A DNA stretch of 18,176 bases from an uncultured Oscillibacter sp. (lineage in GTDB: Bacteria; Bacillota; Clostridia; Oscillospirales; Oscillospiraceae), in assembly GCA_910579435.1 (NCBI GenBank), contig CAJTVF010000049.1, forward strand, positions 1 to 18,176, read 5' to 3'. Every line of letters starts with the position of its first letter. The stretch's first letter is position 1. Positions 7,139 through 15,044 of this stretch are shown piece after piece. The position numbers and the translations under genes were made by a program. Below the pieces are notes generated by a model. It saw only the letters and a program-made list of their open reading frames with translations, was not told the origin of the DNA and did not search any database.

Positions 7139-7413
7139 CATATTGAAAACAGCGAGGATGGGAAGCAGTACCCGGCGGGTGGATGCGAAGAGAGGGAGCG
7201 GTTGGTGCAAGCTCCCGGGAAGCCGCCGGAGAAGTCGTCCCTGAGCGGCGCGGCTGAAGGGGAAGTAGGCCGCGACGGTGGTCCCTCCGTTACCGGGGAA
7301 GGGCGTGAAAGCGCCCGTGAGCGCGCGGCTTCTGCGAGGGAGGCGCGAAATCAGGTGGTACCGCGGATTTGTATTCGCCCTGAGCCGGAAGGCTTGGGGC
7401 GGTTTTCTTTTTG
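7139..7413 (+). promoter_or_regulatory. T-box riboswitch, valine specifier (GUC)
   Basis: The leader shows the T-box landmarks in order: AGTA of the specifier loop on the 5' side (7166-7169 region), the AG bulge and distal loop (AGAGAGGGAGCGGTTGGTGC, then AAGCTCC), the returning arm CCGCCGG (7223-7229), and the antiterminator core AGGTGGTACCGCGG (7353-7366). Aligning by eye with the Bacillus glyQS leader (ACGCAA-CGAAA-GGC) places the specifier at GTC, 7234-7236, a valine codon. The variable T-box base (GGTACC) is T, which pairs with the A73 discriminator of tRNA-Val. When tRNA-Val is uncharged, the antiterminator should form and allow transcription of the downstream genes. The first aminoacyl-tRNA synthetase downstream is indeed valS, but three other genes lie between. 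Confidence 0.92.
7376..7413 (+). terminator. intrinsic terminator of the T-box leader
   Basis: CGCCCTGAGCC (7376-7386), GGAA loop, GGCTTGGGGCG (7391-7401), then GTTTTCTTTTT. It competes with the T-box antiterminator and may also end read-through from sigE. Confidence 0.92.
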
Positions 7414-7426
7414 GGGGAAAGGGATT

Positions 7427-7999
7427 ATGGTTTTTTGTGTGCGGGGAACCCTGCTGGAAGAGGACCGGGCCGCGTGGAGGCGGCTGAAAGCCCAGAGGGA
7501 GCGGGCTGCCCGGAAGAAACACCAGAAAGCGGTCTGCGGCTGGTTCGGGGATAAGCTCTGCGGTTTTGGCATTATGATGTATGGTATTCTGGCGTTGTGC
7601 CTTGCCATATATGATGGTATGCGGATAGGCTGGACAATTTGCGGCCTGCTTATGACGTTCGGCGGCCTCTGGATGTTTGTGTCGCTGGGCCGGCGCCCCG
7701 TCCGGGAGACGGCCGCGCCGCCCGGCCAGGATTTCCCGCCCTCCGGCATGCCGGACACGCCTGTCCGGGCGGCGTTCTTTGGGGACGGATGCTTTGCCTT
7801 TTGGGACGCTTCCGGGAAGGTCCGCCTGGGGTATTCCTCTATCGCCGCCGCCTGGGAGGACGAAGGCCGGTTTTACCTCTTTTTCCAGAACCGCCCGCCC
7901 TTGGTCCTGCCGAAGCGGGGCTTTTCCGGGGGAGAGCCGGAGGCGTTCCGGAACTTCTTGGAGGGGGAACAGGATGTCCCTGTGGAAAGGATGGGTTAG
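7427..7999 (+). CDS. YcxB-like membrane protein, paralogue 1
   Basis: A 190-residue protein of unknown function. It has a basic N-terminus rich in Arg/Lys, two hydrophobic helices (about 44-62 and 66-88) and a C-terminal cytoplasmic domain. The domain pattern is AAFFGDGCFAFWDASGK..YSSIAAAWEDEGRFYLFF..LVLPKRGF..FRNFLEG, which resembles the YcxB-like C-terminal domain. The start ATG lies just after the T-box terminator and has GGGGGAAAGGG in front of it; longer upstream frames would run through the riboswitch and are rejected. It is the first coding sequence controlled by the valine T-box. Its stop is 3 nt before the next start, so translation is probably coupled. No catalytic residues are recognisable. 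Confidence 0.75.
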   Translation: MVFCVRGTLLEEDRAAWRRLKAQRERAARKKHQKAVCGWFGDKLCGFGIMMYGILALCLAIYDGMRIGWTICGLLMTFGGLWMFVSLGRRPVRETAAPPGQDFPPSGMPDTPVRAAFFGDGCFAFWDASGKVRLGYSSIAAAWEDEGRFYLFFQNRPPLVLPKRGFSGGEPEAFRNFLEGEQDVPVERMG

Positions 8000-8002
8000 G
8001 AT

Positions 8003-8545
8003 ATGGAATTTGAAATCAGCCTGGACTACGCCATAGAGGACCTGGAGGCATACTGGCGGGCCTTTGTCTGGAAGAAGCCCGGAACGCCCCCGCAAAAGCA
8101 AGCGTCTCCCAGGATGCACCGAAACGCGGGACTGGTGTTTTTGGCGCTGGGCGCGCTGCTCTGGATTTTGATAGCGCCTCTGGCGGCCTTGCCGGAGCTG
8201 ATCGTGGGCGGGCTTCTCCTGTACTCCGGCTGGTATCTTGGAAGGCCGGGAGCCGCCTCCCGCTGGGCAAAAAAGAACTGGAGGAAATTGCAGGAGAGCG
8301 GGCGGCTCTATCAATGCTGTTTCACGGAGGAGGGCGTATGGATTCATGACAGCAGGAGCGACTGCCGCTATGACTATGAGAGCCTGGAGTCGCTGTGGGA
8401 GGACGGGGACCGCTTTTATCTGGTCCTCTCCCGCCGCGGGGGGTCTTATATTCTGAGCAAGGAGCGGTTTACCGCCGGGGCTCCGGAGGACCTGCCGGGC
8501 TGGTGGGAGGAGCGGACGGGCAAGCCGGTGGAGCGGGTCTTGTGA
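8003..8545 (+). CDS. YcxB-like membrane protein, paralogue 2
   Basis: A 180-residue protein with the same architecture as its neighbours. The N-terminal segment MEFEISLDYAIEDLEAYWRA is acidic, two hydrophobic helices follow (about 42-78), and then a YcxB-like domain with CCFTEEGVWIHDSRSDCRYD, then YESLESLWEDGDRFYLVLSR and SYILSKERF..KPVERVL. The WEDxxRFYLxxSRR and final PVERxx strings match paralogue 1, evidence of tandem duplication followed by divergence. The start is 3 nt after the preceding stop. Function is unknown; proteins of this type are usually annotated as YcxB family and are often found near other small membrane proteins. Confidence 0.75.
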   Translation: MEFEISLDYAIEDLEAYWRAFVWKKPGTPPQKQASPRMHRNAGLVFLALGALLWILIAPLAALPELIVGGLLLYSGWYLGRPGAASRWAKKNWRKLQESGRLYQCCFTEEGVWIHDSRSDCRYDYESLESLWEDGDRFYLVLSRRGGSYILSKERFTAGAPEDLPGWWEERTGKPVERVL

Positions 8546-8559
8546 CGGGAGGAAAGCAG

Positions 8560-9084
8560 ATGGAGTTTCGGTTTGAGACAAGATACGATCAAAGGGGATT
8601 GACTGCCATGGCCCGGGCACTGCGTAAGACCGTCCGGAAAAAGAGCAGCCGAAGAAGCCATATATTTGGCTGGTGCGTCGTGGCGCTGGATATTCTGCTG
8701 ATTGCCGCGCAGCGGTTGCTTGGTGAACCGTGGACGTTTCGGAATACCCTGACGCTGGGCATTGGCGTAATACTGACCGTGATATTGCTTACCGAGGATT
8801 CGGTCAACGCATTTTTCGCCAAAAAGAAGATGCTGCCAGGCACATCGTCCGCGAGGTGCGTCTTTGCGGAGGAAAGCTATACCTCAACTACAGAGGCCGC
8901 TGTGACGGAATTTCACTATGAGGCTGTTCAGCAGGTATGTGAGACAGCGGATTACTTTGTGCTCCTGTTTAGCCGGCAGCACGGACAGATTTATGACAAA
9001 GCCGCACTGAGCGGCGGTACAGTCGAGGATTTTCGGACCTTTATCACTGGGAAGACCGGAAAACCGATTGCATATATCAAATGA
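8560..9084 (+). CDS. YcxB-like membrane protein, paralogue 3
   Basis: A 174-residue protein preceded by a good GGGAGGAAAG site. It starts MEFRFETRYDQRGLTAMARA, similar in style to paralogue 2. It has two hydrophobic segments (about 36-52 and 60-80) and a C-terminal YcxB-like domain with CVFAEESYTSTTEAAVTEFH, then YEAVQQVCETADYFVLLFSR, the QHGQIYDKAALSGGTVEDFR string, and TFITGKTGKPIAYIK. By eye its base composition is clearly more AT-rich than that of its neighbours, hinting at a separate origin or relaxed codon use. valS begins 33 nt downstream with no terminator or new T-box between, so it is probably in the same transcript. Confidence 0.75.
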   Translation: MEFRFETRYDQRGLTAMARALRKTVRKKSSRRSHIFGWCVVALDILLIAAQRLLGEPWTFRNTLTLGIGVILTVILLTEDSVNAFFAKKKMLPGTSSARCVFAEESYTSTTEAAVTEFHYEAVQQVCETADYFVLLFSRQHGQIYDKAALSGGTVEDFRTFITGKTGKPIAYIK

Positions 9085-9116
9085 GAATACAAGTTCAAAG
9101 AATAGGAGAAAAAGCC

Positions 9117-11768
9117 ATGAAAAAAGAACTGCCAAAGGTGTACGAACCCCAGCAGGTGGAGGGCCGCATCTACGAGATGTGGGAAAACGCCGGATGCTTC
9201 AAGGGCGACCCGGACCGCTCCAAAAAGCCCTTCTCCATCGTCATGCCGCCCCCCAACGTCACGGGCCAGCTCCACATGGGCCACGCCCTGGACTGCACCC
9301 TCCAGGATATCCTTACCCGCTTCAAGCGGATGCAGGGCTATGCCGCCCTCTGGGTCCCCGGCGTGGACCACGCCGGCATCTCCACCCAGGTGAAGGTGGA
9401 AGAGGACCTCCGGGTCAACGAGGGCCTGAGCCGCTATGACCTGGGCCGGGAGAAGTTCCTCCAGCGGGTCTGGAAGTGGAAGGAAAAGTACGGAAACCGC
9501 ATTGTCCAGCAGCAAAAGAAGATGGGCGTGTCCTGCGACTGGTCCCGGTCCCGCTTCACCATGGACGAGGGGCTTTCCAAGGCCGTCCGGGAGACCTTCT
9601 GCGAGCTCTACGACAAGGGCCTCATCTACAAGGGAAGCCGCATCATCAACTGGTGCCCCCACTGCGTTACCGCCCTCTCCGACGCGGAGGTGGAGTACCA
9701 GGACAAGCCCGGCCATCTCTGGCACATCCGCTATCCCCTGGCGGACGGGTCCGGCGACCTGGTGGTAGCCACTACCAGGCCCGAGACCATGATGGGCGAC
9801 ACCGGCGTGGCCGTGAACCCGGAGGACGAGCGGTTCAAGCACCTGGTGGGCAAGACCTGCATCCTGCCCATTATGAACCGGGAGATCCCCATTGTGGCGG
9901 ACGAGTATGTGGAGCTGGGCTTCGGCACCGGCGCGGTGAAGATGACCCCCGCCCACGACCCCAACGACTTCGAGGTGGGCCTCCGCCACAACCTGGAGAC
10001 GGTTCGTGTCATCGGGGACGACGGAAAGATCAACGAAAACGGCGGGCCCTACAACGGGATGGACCGCTATGAATGCCGCAAGGCCATTGTCAGGGACCTG
10101 GAGGAGCAGGGGTATCTGGTCAAAACCGAGCCCTACAGCCACAACGTGGGCACCTGCTACCGCTGCCACAACGACGTGGAGCCCCTGATTTCCGCCCAGT
10201 GGTTTGTGAAAATGGAGCCCCTGGCCAAGGAGGCCCTCCGGGTGGTCCGGGAGGGGGAGACGAGGTTCGTTCCCGAGCGGTTCAGCAAGACCTATATCAA
10301 CTGGATGGAAAACGTCCATGACTGGTGCATCTCCCGCCAGCTCTGGTGGGGCCACCAGATTCCCGCCTGGTACTGCGGCGACTGCGGGCACATCAACGTC
10401 AGCCGGGAGGACCCCGCGAAGTGCGAGCAGTGCGGCGGCACGCACCTGACCCGGGACCCCGACGTGCTGGACACCTGGTTCTCCTCCGCCCTGTGGCCCT
10501 TCTCCACCCTGGGCTGGCCGGAGAAGACGGAGGACCTGGACTTCTACTATCCCACCTCCGTCATGGTCACCGGCTACGACATCATCTTCTTCTGGGTGGC
10601 GCGGATGATTTTCTCCGGCTGCGAACAGATGAAGAAGATTCCCTTTGAGACCGTCCTGATCCACGGCCTGGTCCGGGACGACAAGGGCCGGAAGATGTCC
10701 AAGTCCCTGGGCAACGGCATCGACCCCCTGGAGGTGGCGGAGGCCTACGGCGCGGACGCCCTGCGGTTCAACCTCATCACCGGCAACAGCCCCGGAAACG
10801 ACATGCGCTTCTACACGGAAAAGTGCGAGGCCATGCGGAACTTCGCCAACAAGGTGTGGAACGCCAGCCGTTTTGTCATGATGAACCTGGGGGATATGAC
10901 GGAGTATGCCCTCCCGGCGGCGGAGGCGCTGGAGCGGGAGGACAAATGGGTCCTCTCCAAGCTGAACACTCTGGTGAAGGAGGTCACCGAGAACCTGGAC
11001 AGCTACGAGATCGGCGTGGCCTCCGCCAAGGTCTACGACTTCCTGTGGGACACCTACTGCGACTGGTATATTGAGCTGACCAAGACCCGGCTGAACGGCG
11101 AGGACGAGGCGGCGAAGGATACGGCTCGGAACGTGCTGTGCTATGTGCTGACGGACCTTTTGAAGCTGCTGCACCCCTTCATGCCCTTCATCACGGAGGA
11201 GATTTTCCAAGCCCTGCCGAAGCAGGCGGGGACCGGGGACCGGTTCCTCATGCTGGCGAAGTGGCCGGAGTATGACGGGGCCCTGTCCTTCCCGGAGGAG
11301 GAGGCCGCTATGGAGGCCGTCATGGACACCATCAAGGCCATCCGGGCCCGCCGGGCGGAGATGAACGTGCCTCCCTCCAAAAAGGCGGAGGTGCTGCTGG
11401 TCACCGCCACGCGGTCGCCCTATGAGCAGGGACTGCACTTTATCCAGCGGCTGGCCTTTGCCTCGGAGGTGCGCTTTGCCGACCAGGCCCCGGCGGACCT
11501 CAGCGGCCAGGTGAGCATCGTCACCCGCAGCGCCGCGGCCTACCTGCCCCTCAGCGAGCTGGTGGACCTGGCGGCGGAGCGGGAGCGCATTGCCAAGGAG
11601 AAGGAAAAGGCGGAGAACGGCCTGCGCATCGTGGAGCAGAAGCTCTCCAACGAGAAATTCGTCTCCCGTGCCCCGGAGGCGGTGGTCAACGCCGAGAAGG
11701 AGAAGGCCGAGAAATTCCGGGAGCTTATCGCCAAGCTGGAGGAATCCGCCAAGGCGCTGGGAAACTGA
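9117..11768 (+). CDS. valS: valyl-tRNA synthetase
   Basis: An 883-residue class I aminoacyl-tRNA synthetase that charges tRNA-Val. The HIGH signature appears as PPPNVTGQLHMGH (H53-H56). The CP1 editing domain, which removes mischarged threonine, spans about 190-350 (TTRPETMMGDTGVAVNP). A zinc-ribbon-like insert has CGDCGH...CEQCGG. The KMSKS loop is at residues 526-530 (GRKMSKSLGNGIDP). An anticodon-binding domain follows, and a C-terminal coiled-coil arm rich in Glu/Lys covers about 815-883. Length is normal for the family. An upstream in-frame ATG at 9081 exists, but AGGAG at 9104-9108 is 8 nt from 9117 and MKKELPKVYEPQQVE is the natural N-terminus. Expression is probably set by the valine T-box 1.7 kb upstream, with read-through of three YcxB-like genes. 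Confidence 0.98.
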   Translation: MKKELPKVYEPQQVEGRIYEMWENAGCFKGDPDRSKKPFSIVMPPPNVTGQLHMGHALDCTLQDILTRFKRMQGYAALWVPGVDHAGISTQVKVEEDLRVNEGLSRYDLGREKFLQRVWKWKEKYGNRIVQQQKKMGVSCDWSRSRFTMDEGLSKAVRETFCELYDKGLIYKGSRIINWCPHCVTALSDAEVEYQDKPGHLWHIRYPLADGSGDLVVATTRPETMMGDTGVAVNPEDERFKHLVGKTCILPIMNREIPIVADEYVELGFGTGAVKMTPAHDPNDFEVGLRHNLETVRVIGDDGKINENGGPYNGMDRYECRKAIVRDLEEQGYLVKTEPYSHNVGTCYRCHNDVEPLISAQWFVKMEPLAKEALRVVREGETRFVPERFSKTYINWMENVHDWCISRQLWWGHQIPAWYCGDCGHINVSREDPAKCEQCGGTHLTRDPDVLDTWFSSALWPFSTLGWPEKTEDLDFYYPTSVMVTGYDIIFFWVARMIFSGCEQMKKIPFETVLIHGLVRDDKGRKMSKSLGNGIDPLEVAEAYGADALRFNLITGNSPGNDMRFYTEKCEAMRNFANKVWNASRFVMMNLGDMTEYALPAAEALEREDKWVLSKLNTLVKEVTENLDSYEIGVASAKVYDFLWDTYCDWYIELTKTRLNGEDEAAKDTARNVLCYVLTDLLKLLHPFMPFITEEIFQALPKQAGTGDRFLMLAKWPEYDGALSFPEEEAAMEAVMDTIKAIRARRAEMNVPPSKKAEVLLVTATRSPYEQGLHFIQRLAFASEVRFADQAPADLSGQVSIVTRSAAAYLPLSELVDLAAERERIAKEKEKAENGLRIVEQKLSNEKFVSRAPEAVVNAEKEKAEKFRELIAKLEESAKALGN

Positions 11769-11785
11769 AGCGAATCGAGTGAATT

Positions 11786-11830
11786 AAAAACCAGGCCCCG
11801 AGGCTTTGCCTTGGGGCCTGGTTTGGTTTG
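11786..11830. terminator. bidirectional terminator between valS and the convergent membrane-protein gene
   Basis: CCAGGCCCCGAGGC (11791-11804), TTT loop, GCCTTGGGGCCTGG (11808-11821): a nearly perfect 14-bp stem. A run of A precedes it (TTTTT on the minus strand) and GTTTGGTTTG follows, so it can serve both directions. Confidence 0.88.
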
Positions 11831-11846
11831 CCGGGTAAGCGAAGAT

Positions 11847-12080
11847 TCAACGGAGAAGGATATAAACCGTCGTCCCCAAAAGCAGGACGGCTACCACGAT
11901 GGAACCATAGGCAACGAGCCGGTTCTTATTCCAATTTTGAACCGCTTGAATCAGCAGTACGGCGCCAAGCAGCGGTTCATACAAATAGATGGCGTTTGCC
12001 CAGACGTCCGTCAACTGCAAAAGCGCCAGGACGATGACGGAAATGGACAGGACAAGCTGCGCGGCTCTTAGGGGCTTCAT
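11847..12080 (-). CDS. small three-helix membrane protein of unknown function
   Basis: A 77-residue hydrophobic protein with three likely membrane helices (about 7-26, 33-46 and 54-75), separated by the short loops TDVWANAIYLY and QNWNKNRLVAYG. An excellent AAAGGAGG site lies about 7 nt before the ATG, which strongly supports a real gene despite its size. It follows trkH by 33 nt on the same strand and is probably the third gene of the trkAH transcript, ending at the shared terminator. Its layout recalls small DUF3953-type membrane proteins, but I do not recognise it securely. Confidence 0.7.
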   Translation of the reverse strand: MKPLRAAQLVLSISVIVLALLQLTDVWANAIYLYEPLLGAVLLIQAVQNWNKNRLVAYGSIVVAVLLLGTTVYILLR

Positions 12081-12113
12081 GCAGTTTTCCTCCTTTCCGC
12101 AGCGGAGCGCATA

Positions 12114-13568
12114 TCACATCCGCCGGATAATCCGCCGCCGCTTCCAGATGGACGGGGCGAACAGCAGCAGCATGGGGAAGATCTCCAGCCGCCCTACCAG
12201 CATATTGAAGGACAGCAGGAGCTTTGCCCACCAGGAGAACGCCGAGAAGTTCCCCATGGGCCCCACCATCTCCAGGCCCGGCCCGATGTTGTTGATGCAG
12301 GCGGTCAGGGCGGTGAAGGTGGTGACGATATCGAACCCCTCCAGGCACAGCAGGAGGAAGGACGCGGTGAACACCAGGAGGTACACCGTAATGAACAGAT
12401 GCACGCTGCGGATATGCTTGTCCGTCAGGGACTTGCCCTCGAACCGGGTGGTGGTGACGGCGTTGGGGTGGAGCATCTTCCGCATGTCCCCCCAGGAGGT
12501 CTTGGCCAGAATGACGACGCGGGCCACCTTCATGCCGCCGCCGGTGGACCCGGCGCAGGCGCCAATGAACATCAGCACCACCAGAATACCCTTGGAGAAG
12601 GTGGGCCAGAGGTTGAAATCCGCCGTGGCGTAGCCGGTGGTGGTGATGATGGAGGCCACCTGGAAGAAGGAATAGCGGAGGCTCTCCGCTGCGGAGCCGA
12701 ACAGATGGTAGATGTCCGCGGCAATCGCCGCTACCGCCGCGCCGACGATGGCAATGTAAGCCCAGAGCTCCTCGGACCGGAACACGTCCCGGAAGCGGCG
12801 GACCAGAAGGAAGTAGTACAGGTTGAAGTTCACGCCGAAGAGCAGCATGAAAATGCCGATTACCACGTCGAAATAGGCGCTGTCATACGCCCCAACGCTG
12901 AGGTTTTTATTGCTGAAGCCGCCGGTGCCCGCAGAGCCGAAGGCGTGGATGCAGGCGTCAAAGAGGGGCATTCCCCCCAGGAGCAGGAGAACAATCTCAA
13001 TGAGGGTCATGGCAAGATAGATGCCGTAGAGAATCTTGGCGGTGTCGCTCATGCGGCTCACCAGCTTCCCGACGGAGGGGCCCGGCATCTCCGCCCGCAG
13101 CAGGTGCATCCCGTGGCCGTCGGTCATGGGCAGAACCGCCATCACGAACACCAGTACGCCCATGCCGCCGATCCAGTGGGTGAAGCTCCGCCAGAAGAGG
13201 ATGCCCTGGCTCAGGGGCTCCACCGCTGTGAGGATGGTGGCCCCGGTGGTGGTGAAGCCGGAGACGGTCTCGAAAAACGCGTCGACAAAGTGGGGGATAT
13301 ACCCGGAAATGAGGAAGGGCAGGGCTCCGAAGGCGCTCATCAGCAGCCAGGCCAGGGCCACCACCGCGAAGCCGTCCCGGGCATAGAGGGAGGTCTGCCT
13401 GGGTTTTTTGCGGAAGGGGAGCCCCGCGATCAGCAGCAGCAGGATGGGCCCCAGAAAGGGCATGGCCGACTCCCCGTAAAGAAGCGCCGCCAGGGCGGGC
13501 AGAAGCAGCAGCACCGCCTCCGTCCATAGGATTCGCCCGATGACGAAGCCGATCATTTGATAGTTCAA
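12114..13568 (-). CDS. trkH: TrkH-family potassium uptake membrane subunit
   Basis: A 484-residue K+ channel-like transporter subunit with the four membrane-pore-membrane repeats of the Trk/Ktr family. The selectivity-filter loops are visible as SGFTTTGATIL (106-109), GSAGTGGFSN (215-218), IITTTGYATAD (309-313) and NNIGPGLEMVG (427-431). The loop GACAGSTGGGMKVAR is also conserved. The start is probably TTG at 13568: the GGGGGGGAG ribosome site is 5 nt before it, whereas the first ATG, at 13556, would be 17 nt away. It follows trkA by 15 nt, so the two subunits are co-translated. Together they import K+ under control of the cytoplasmic TrkA ring. Confidence 0.96.
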   Translation of the reverse strand: MNYQMIGFVIGRILWTEAVLLLLPALAALLYGESAMPFLGPILLLLIAGLPFRKKPRQTSLYARDGFAVVALAWLLMSAFGALPFLISGYIPHFVDAFFETVSGFTTTGATILTAVEPLSQGILFWRSFTHWIGGMGVLVFVMAVLPMTDGHGMHLLRAEMPGPSVGKLVSRMSDTAKILYGIYLAMTLIEIVLLLLGGMPLFDACIHAFGSAGTGGFSNKNLSVGAYDSAYFDVVIGIFMLLFGVNFNLYYFLLVRRFRDVFRSEELWAYIAIVGAAVAAIAADIYHLFGSAAESLRYSFFQVASIITTTGYATADFNLWPTFSKGILVVLMFIGACAGSTGGGMKVARVVILAKTSWGDMRKMLHPNAVTTTRFEGKSLTDKHIRSVHLFITVYLLVFTASFLLLCLEGFDIVTTFTALTACINNIGPGLEMVGPMGNFSAFSWWAKLLLSFNMLVGRLEIFPMLLLFAPSIWKRRRIIRRM

Positions 13569-13583
13569 AAACGCTCCCCCCCC

Positions 13584-14954
13584 TTACTCCCGGCAGATAT
13601 CGTGGATGTCCTGGAGGGAGGTGTCCGTGGTGACCACGATTACGTCGTCCCCCAGGTTCAGGCAGTCGTTGCCGGAGGGAATGACAATCTTCCCGTTCCG
13701 CTGGACAATGCCGGCCAGCAGCAGGCCGTTCCGGAGTTTCAAATTTTTCAGGGGCACGCCGATGAAGGGCACGTCCGGCCCCACGCCGAACTCCAGGGCC
13801 TCCACCGCTCCGTCCACCAGCCGGTGGAGGGTCTTGATCTGAGCACCCTCGGCGCTCTCCATGGCCCGGACGTACTGCACGATCAGCTCCGTGGTGGTGG
13901 AGCGGGCGGAGATCACGCTGTCGATCATGCTCTCGTTGCTCACCAGGTCCACCAGGGATTTCCGGTTGATCTTCGCCACAACCTTGCAGTTGTTCCCGGA
14001 TTCCTTGGAGGCGCACATGGACATTAAGATGTTGGCCTCGTCGATGCCGGTGATGGCCACAAAGGCGTCCGTCTGGCCGATGCCCTCCTCGTGGAGCAGG
14101 TCCGTGTCCGTGCCGTCCCCTACGATGACCAGGGCCTTGGGCAGCTGCTCGCCCATCTGGATGCAGCGCTGCTCGTCCCGGTCGATGATCTTCACGGACA
14201 TGCCCATGTTCAAAAGGTCGGAGGTCAGGTAATAGCAGATTTTGCTGGCCCCCACAATCATGACGGTGGACGCCTTGGAGCGGAAGACTCCCAGGTGCCG
14301 GAAGAACTGGGCCAGCTGGTCCGGGGAGGAGGTGAGGTAAATCTTGTCCCCGGCCCGGAGAACGAAGTCGCCGGAGGGGATGATGGTCTCCCCCTTCCGG
14401 GCCACGGCGCAGATCAGCACCCGGACCCGGATGTTCCGGTAGAGGTCCGCCAGCTGGAGACCGTCCAGGGCGGAGTCGGCGGGGAGGCGGTACTCCACCA
14501 GCTCCAACCGCCCCTTGGAGAAGGACTCCACCTTCATGGCGGCGGGGAAGCGGAGGACCCGGGCGATCTCCCGGGCGGCGGCCCGCTCGGGGTTGATGAC
14601 CATGGACAAGCCCAGCTCCTCCCGCATGAAGCGGAGCTGCTTTTCATATTCCGGGTTGCGGATGCGGGCGATGGTGTGGTTCACGCCCAGCTTCTTGGCC
14701 ACCAGGCAGGAGAGGATGTTCAGCTCGTCGCTGGAGGTGGTGGCGATGAGGAGCTCCGCCTTTTCCACCTCCGCCTCCTTCTGCACGCTGTAGACCGCGC
14801 CGTTGCCGCAGACTCCCATGACGTCGTATATATTGATGATGTTGTCAATGAGCTGGGGGTCCTGGTCCACGACGGTGACGTTGTGCCCGTCGGCGGAGAG
14901 CTGCTGGGTCAGGGCGGAGCCCACCTTGCCCGCTCCCACGATGATGATTTTCAT
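13584..14954 (-). CDS. trkA: TrkA, regulatory NAD-binding subunit of the K+ uptake system
   Basis: A 456-residue peripheral protein with two tandem RCK (TrkA-N plus TrkA-C) units. The first Rossmann motif is at the N-terminus (MKIIIVGAGKVGSALTQQLS, with VVDQD at 28-32). The second starts near residue 230 (TVMIVGASKICYYLTSDLLN, with IIDRDEQRC). TrkA-C ligand domains follow each (for example LRAGDKIYLTSSPDQL, and NLGDDVIVVTTDTSL at the end). These octameric rings gate TrkH in response to NADH/ATP or c-di-nucleotides. A clear AGGAGG site is 6 nt upstream of the ATG. It is the first gene of the minus-strand operon. No long leader is available for a c-di-AMP riboswitch, which often precedes K+ transporter genes. 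Confidence 0.96.
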   Translation of the reverse strand: MKIIIVGAGKVGSALTQQLSADGHNVTVVDQDPQLIDNIINIYDVMGVCGNGAVYSVQKEAEVEKAELLIATTSSDELNILSCLVAKKLGVNHTIARIRNPEYEKQLRFMREELGLSMVINPERAAAREIARVLRFPAAMKVESFSKGRLELVEYRLPADSALDGLQLADLYRNIRVRVLICAVARKGETIIPSGDFVLRAGDKIYLTSSPDQLAQFFRHLGVFRSKASTVMIVGASKICYYLTSDLLNMGMSVKIIDRDEQRCIQMGEQLPKALVIVGDGTDTDLLHEEGIGQTDAFVAITGIDEANILMSMCASKESGNNCKVVAKINRKSLVDLVSNESMIDSVISARSTTTELIVQYVRAMESAEGAQIKTLHRLVDGAVEALEFGVGPDVPFIGVPLKNLKLRNGLLLAGIVQRNGKIVIPSGNDCLNLGDDVIVVTTDTSLQDIHDICRE

Positions 14955-15009
14955 GTACGCCTCCTAAAGCCGGCCGGGGAAGAGGCCCCGGATCTGATAC
15001 AGGACAATA

Positions 15010-15044
15010 AGCTGATTATAGCTGATTATATAAGAATCTTACAA
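15010..15044 (-). promoter_or_regulatory. candidate trkA promoter with tandem 10-bp repeat
   Basis: On the minus strand, TTGTAA (15039-15044) is followed after 18 bp by TATAAT (15015-15020), a fair sigma-A promoter. A second TATAAT lies at 15025-15030 because the 10-mer AGCTGATTAT is directly repeated (15010-15019 and 15020-15029 on the plus strand). A small hairpin (CCGGGG/CCCCGG, 14974-14991) lies in the short leader. Confidence 0.55.

Noticed and set aside
6296..8620. Long minus-strand open frame (774 codons) opposite sigE and the T-box
   Set aside because: It runs through sigE, the sigma-A promoter and the riboswitch, is Pro/Arg/Gln-rich, and has no recognisable domain.
8991..11438. Long minus-strand open frame (815 codons) opposite valS
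   Set aside because: It is an antisense shadow of a very GC-rich, strongly conserved gene. It has no ribosome site, resembles no family, and has Gly/His/Val/Leu-rich low-complexity composition.
12399..13529. Plus-strand open frame opposite trkH
   Set aside because: The opposite strand encodes a complete TrkH with all filter motifs; this frame is Gly/His/Glu-rich noise.
14955..15010. c-di-AMP (ydaO-type) riboswitch before trkA
   Set aside because: The leader is only about 50-60 nt, too short, and the only structure is a 6-bp hairpin.
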